Assembly: GCA_959020035.1 (NCBI GenBank)
Contig: CAUEQX010000132.1
Location: forward strand, 1-5,039
Direction of reading: 5' to 3'
Length of the DNA stretch: 5,039 bases
Source: an uncultured Collinsella sp.
GTDB lineage: Bacteria > Actinomycetota > Coriobacteriia > Coriobacteriales > Coriobacteriaceae
Shown: positions 4,792 through 5,039 of the stretch, one piece after another
How the letters are laid out: each line of letters begins with the position of its first letter
Position numbering within the stretch: the first letter of the stretch is position 1
Program-made: the position numbers and the translations under genes
The notes under the pieces: model-generated
Told to the model about the DNA's origin: nothing
What the model saw: only the letters and a program-made list of their open reading frames with translations
The model's database searches: none

Positions 4792-4799
4792 AAGTTCAA
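4771..4799 (-). promoter_or_regulatory. Promoter of the DUF6110-ATPase operon
   Basis: On the minus strand, TTGAAC (4799-4794) and TAAACT (4776-4771) are 17 bp apart, each matching at least four of six consensus bases. Transcription would start near 4764, about 80 nt before the first ATG. The operator-like palindrome at 4768-4791 overlaps it. Confidence 0.65.
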
Positions 4800-4987
4800 C
4801 AAAGGTTAACTTTTTGGAAATCTTGAGGCGCGGAACAGCCGACTTTTGGCGATCCGCCTGCCGCAACGTACATCTCCGGCATCCAAGAAAGGCTCTCCCC
4901 CGACCCAACAAATCGAGGTCTAATTCTTTTCCGCGAAGTGAACGAGTGAAATCGGACCCCCGAAACATCTGCATTTTTCACCAGCAA
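4796..4987 (-). CDS. Doubtful 63-aa reading frame upstream of the metal operon
   Basis: A frame from TTG at 4987 to TGA at 4798-4796 encodes a 63-aa basic peptide with two cysteines (C51 and the C-terminal C63). An AGGAG lies about 8 nt before the TTG. I recognise no family. Against it are the TTG start, frequent CGA, AGA and GGG codons unlike the neighbouring genes, and a stop codon that overlaps the -35 box of the metal operon. A second frame (4974-4783) runs over the same bases. It may be a decayed gene, part of a dispersed intergenic repeat, or chance. Confidence 0.2.
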   Translation of the reverse strand: MLVKNADVSGVRFHSFTSRKRIRPRFVGSGESLSWMPEMYVAAGGSPKVGCSAPQDFQKVNLC

Positions 4988-5024
4988 AACCGACGCTCCT
5001 ATAAGTTGTCAAGAGGCAGTTTGC

Positions 5025-5036
5025 GGGAGCGCTCCC
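5025..5036. repeat. 12-bp perfect palindrome at the right edge
   Basis: GGGAGCGCTCCC is self-complementary over 12 bp. It has no loop and no T-run on either strand within the window, so it is not an evident terminator. It lies 3 bp from the window end, so any larger structure is cut off. Confidence 0.5.
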
Positions 5037-5039
5037 TTC

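Larger units (their letters stand above)
4758..4821. repeat. Near-identical 13-bp direct repeats flanking the promoter
   Basis: ACTTTTGGAAAAT (4758-4770) and ACTTTTTGGAAAT (4809-4821) lie 51 bp apart on either side of the promoter and operator. Between them is a second, weaker inverted repeat with AAGTT/AACTT arms (4792-4812) over the -35 side. They could be accessory binding sites or simply AT-rich sequence. Confidence 0.4.

Overview
The window looks like chromosomal DNA of a high-GC Gram-positive bacterium. The most likely source is a gut coriobacterium such as Collinsella or a close relative (Actinomycetota). This is inference from the GC-rich third codon positions, the style of the tmRNA, and the pairing of a DUF6110-type small protein with a heavy-metal P-type ATPase. 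No taxonomic search was possible.

Layout, left to right. Bases 1-132 hold a short tandem array of diverged 62-bp palindromic units, the leftmost cut by the window edge. Bases 172-188 carry an inverted 17-nt copy of the tmRNA T-arm and acceptor sequence. The tmRNA gene (ssrA) lies on the minus strand at 246-609 and ends in a strong intrinsic terminator at 203-237. A 237-bp gap (610-846) probably holds divergent promoters for ssrA and for a plus-strand gene of unknown function (847-1281, 144 aa). That gene converges on a minus-strand toxin-antitoxin pair: a RelB/DinJ-like ribbon-helix-helix antitoxin (1852-2205) followed, with a 4-nt overlap, by a PIN-domain toxin (1370-1855). The pair has its own promoter and a likely operator at 2227-2274.

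A bipartite terminator (2273-2325) separates the toxin-antitoxin pair from a minus-strand metal operon. The operon consists of a DUF6110-like membrane-anchored small protein (4439-4684) and a 691-aa P1B-type heavy-metal ATPase (2345-4420). In the ATPase the usual CPC/SPC membrane motif is replaced by a proline-less SCA motif. The operon promoter (4771-4799) is overlaid by an AT-rich palindrome with a TTAG-N5-CTAA core, which suggests control by a DtxR-family-like metalloregulator. The right end (4800-5039) holds no confident gene, only one weak 63-aa reading frame and a 12-bp palindrome.

Most of the window is housekeeping or ordinary accessory content. The points most worth a second look are the compensatory changes in the palindromic array, the inverted tmRNA-end fragment beside ssrA, the RelB-type antitoxin paired with a PIN toxin and its 9-bp-spaced operator, and the operator-controlled DUF6110 plus SCA-motif ATPase operon, whose substrate is not known from sequence.
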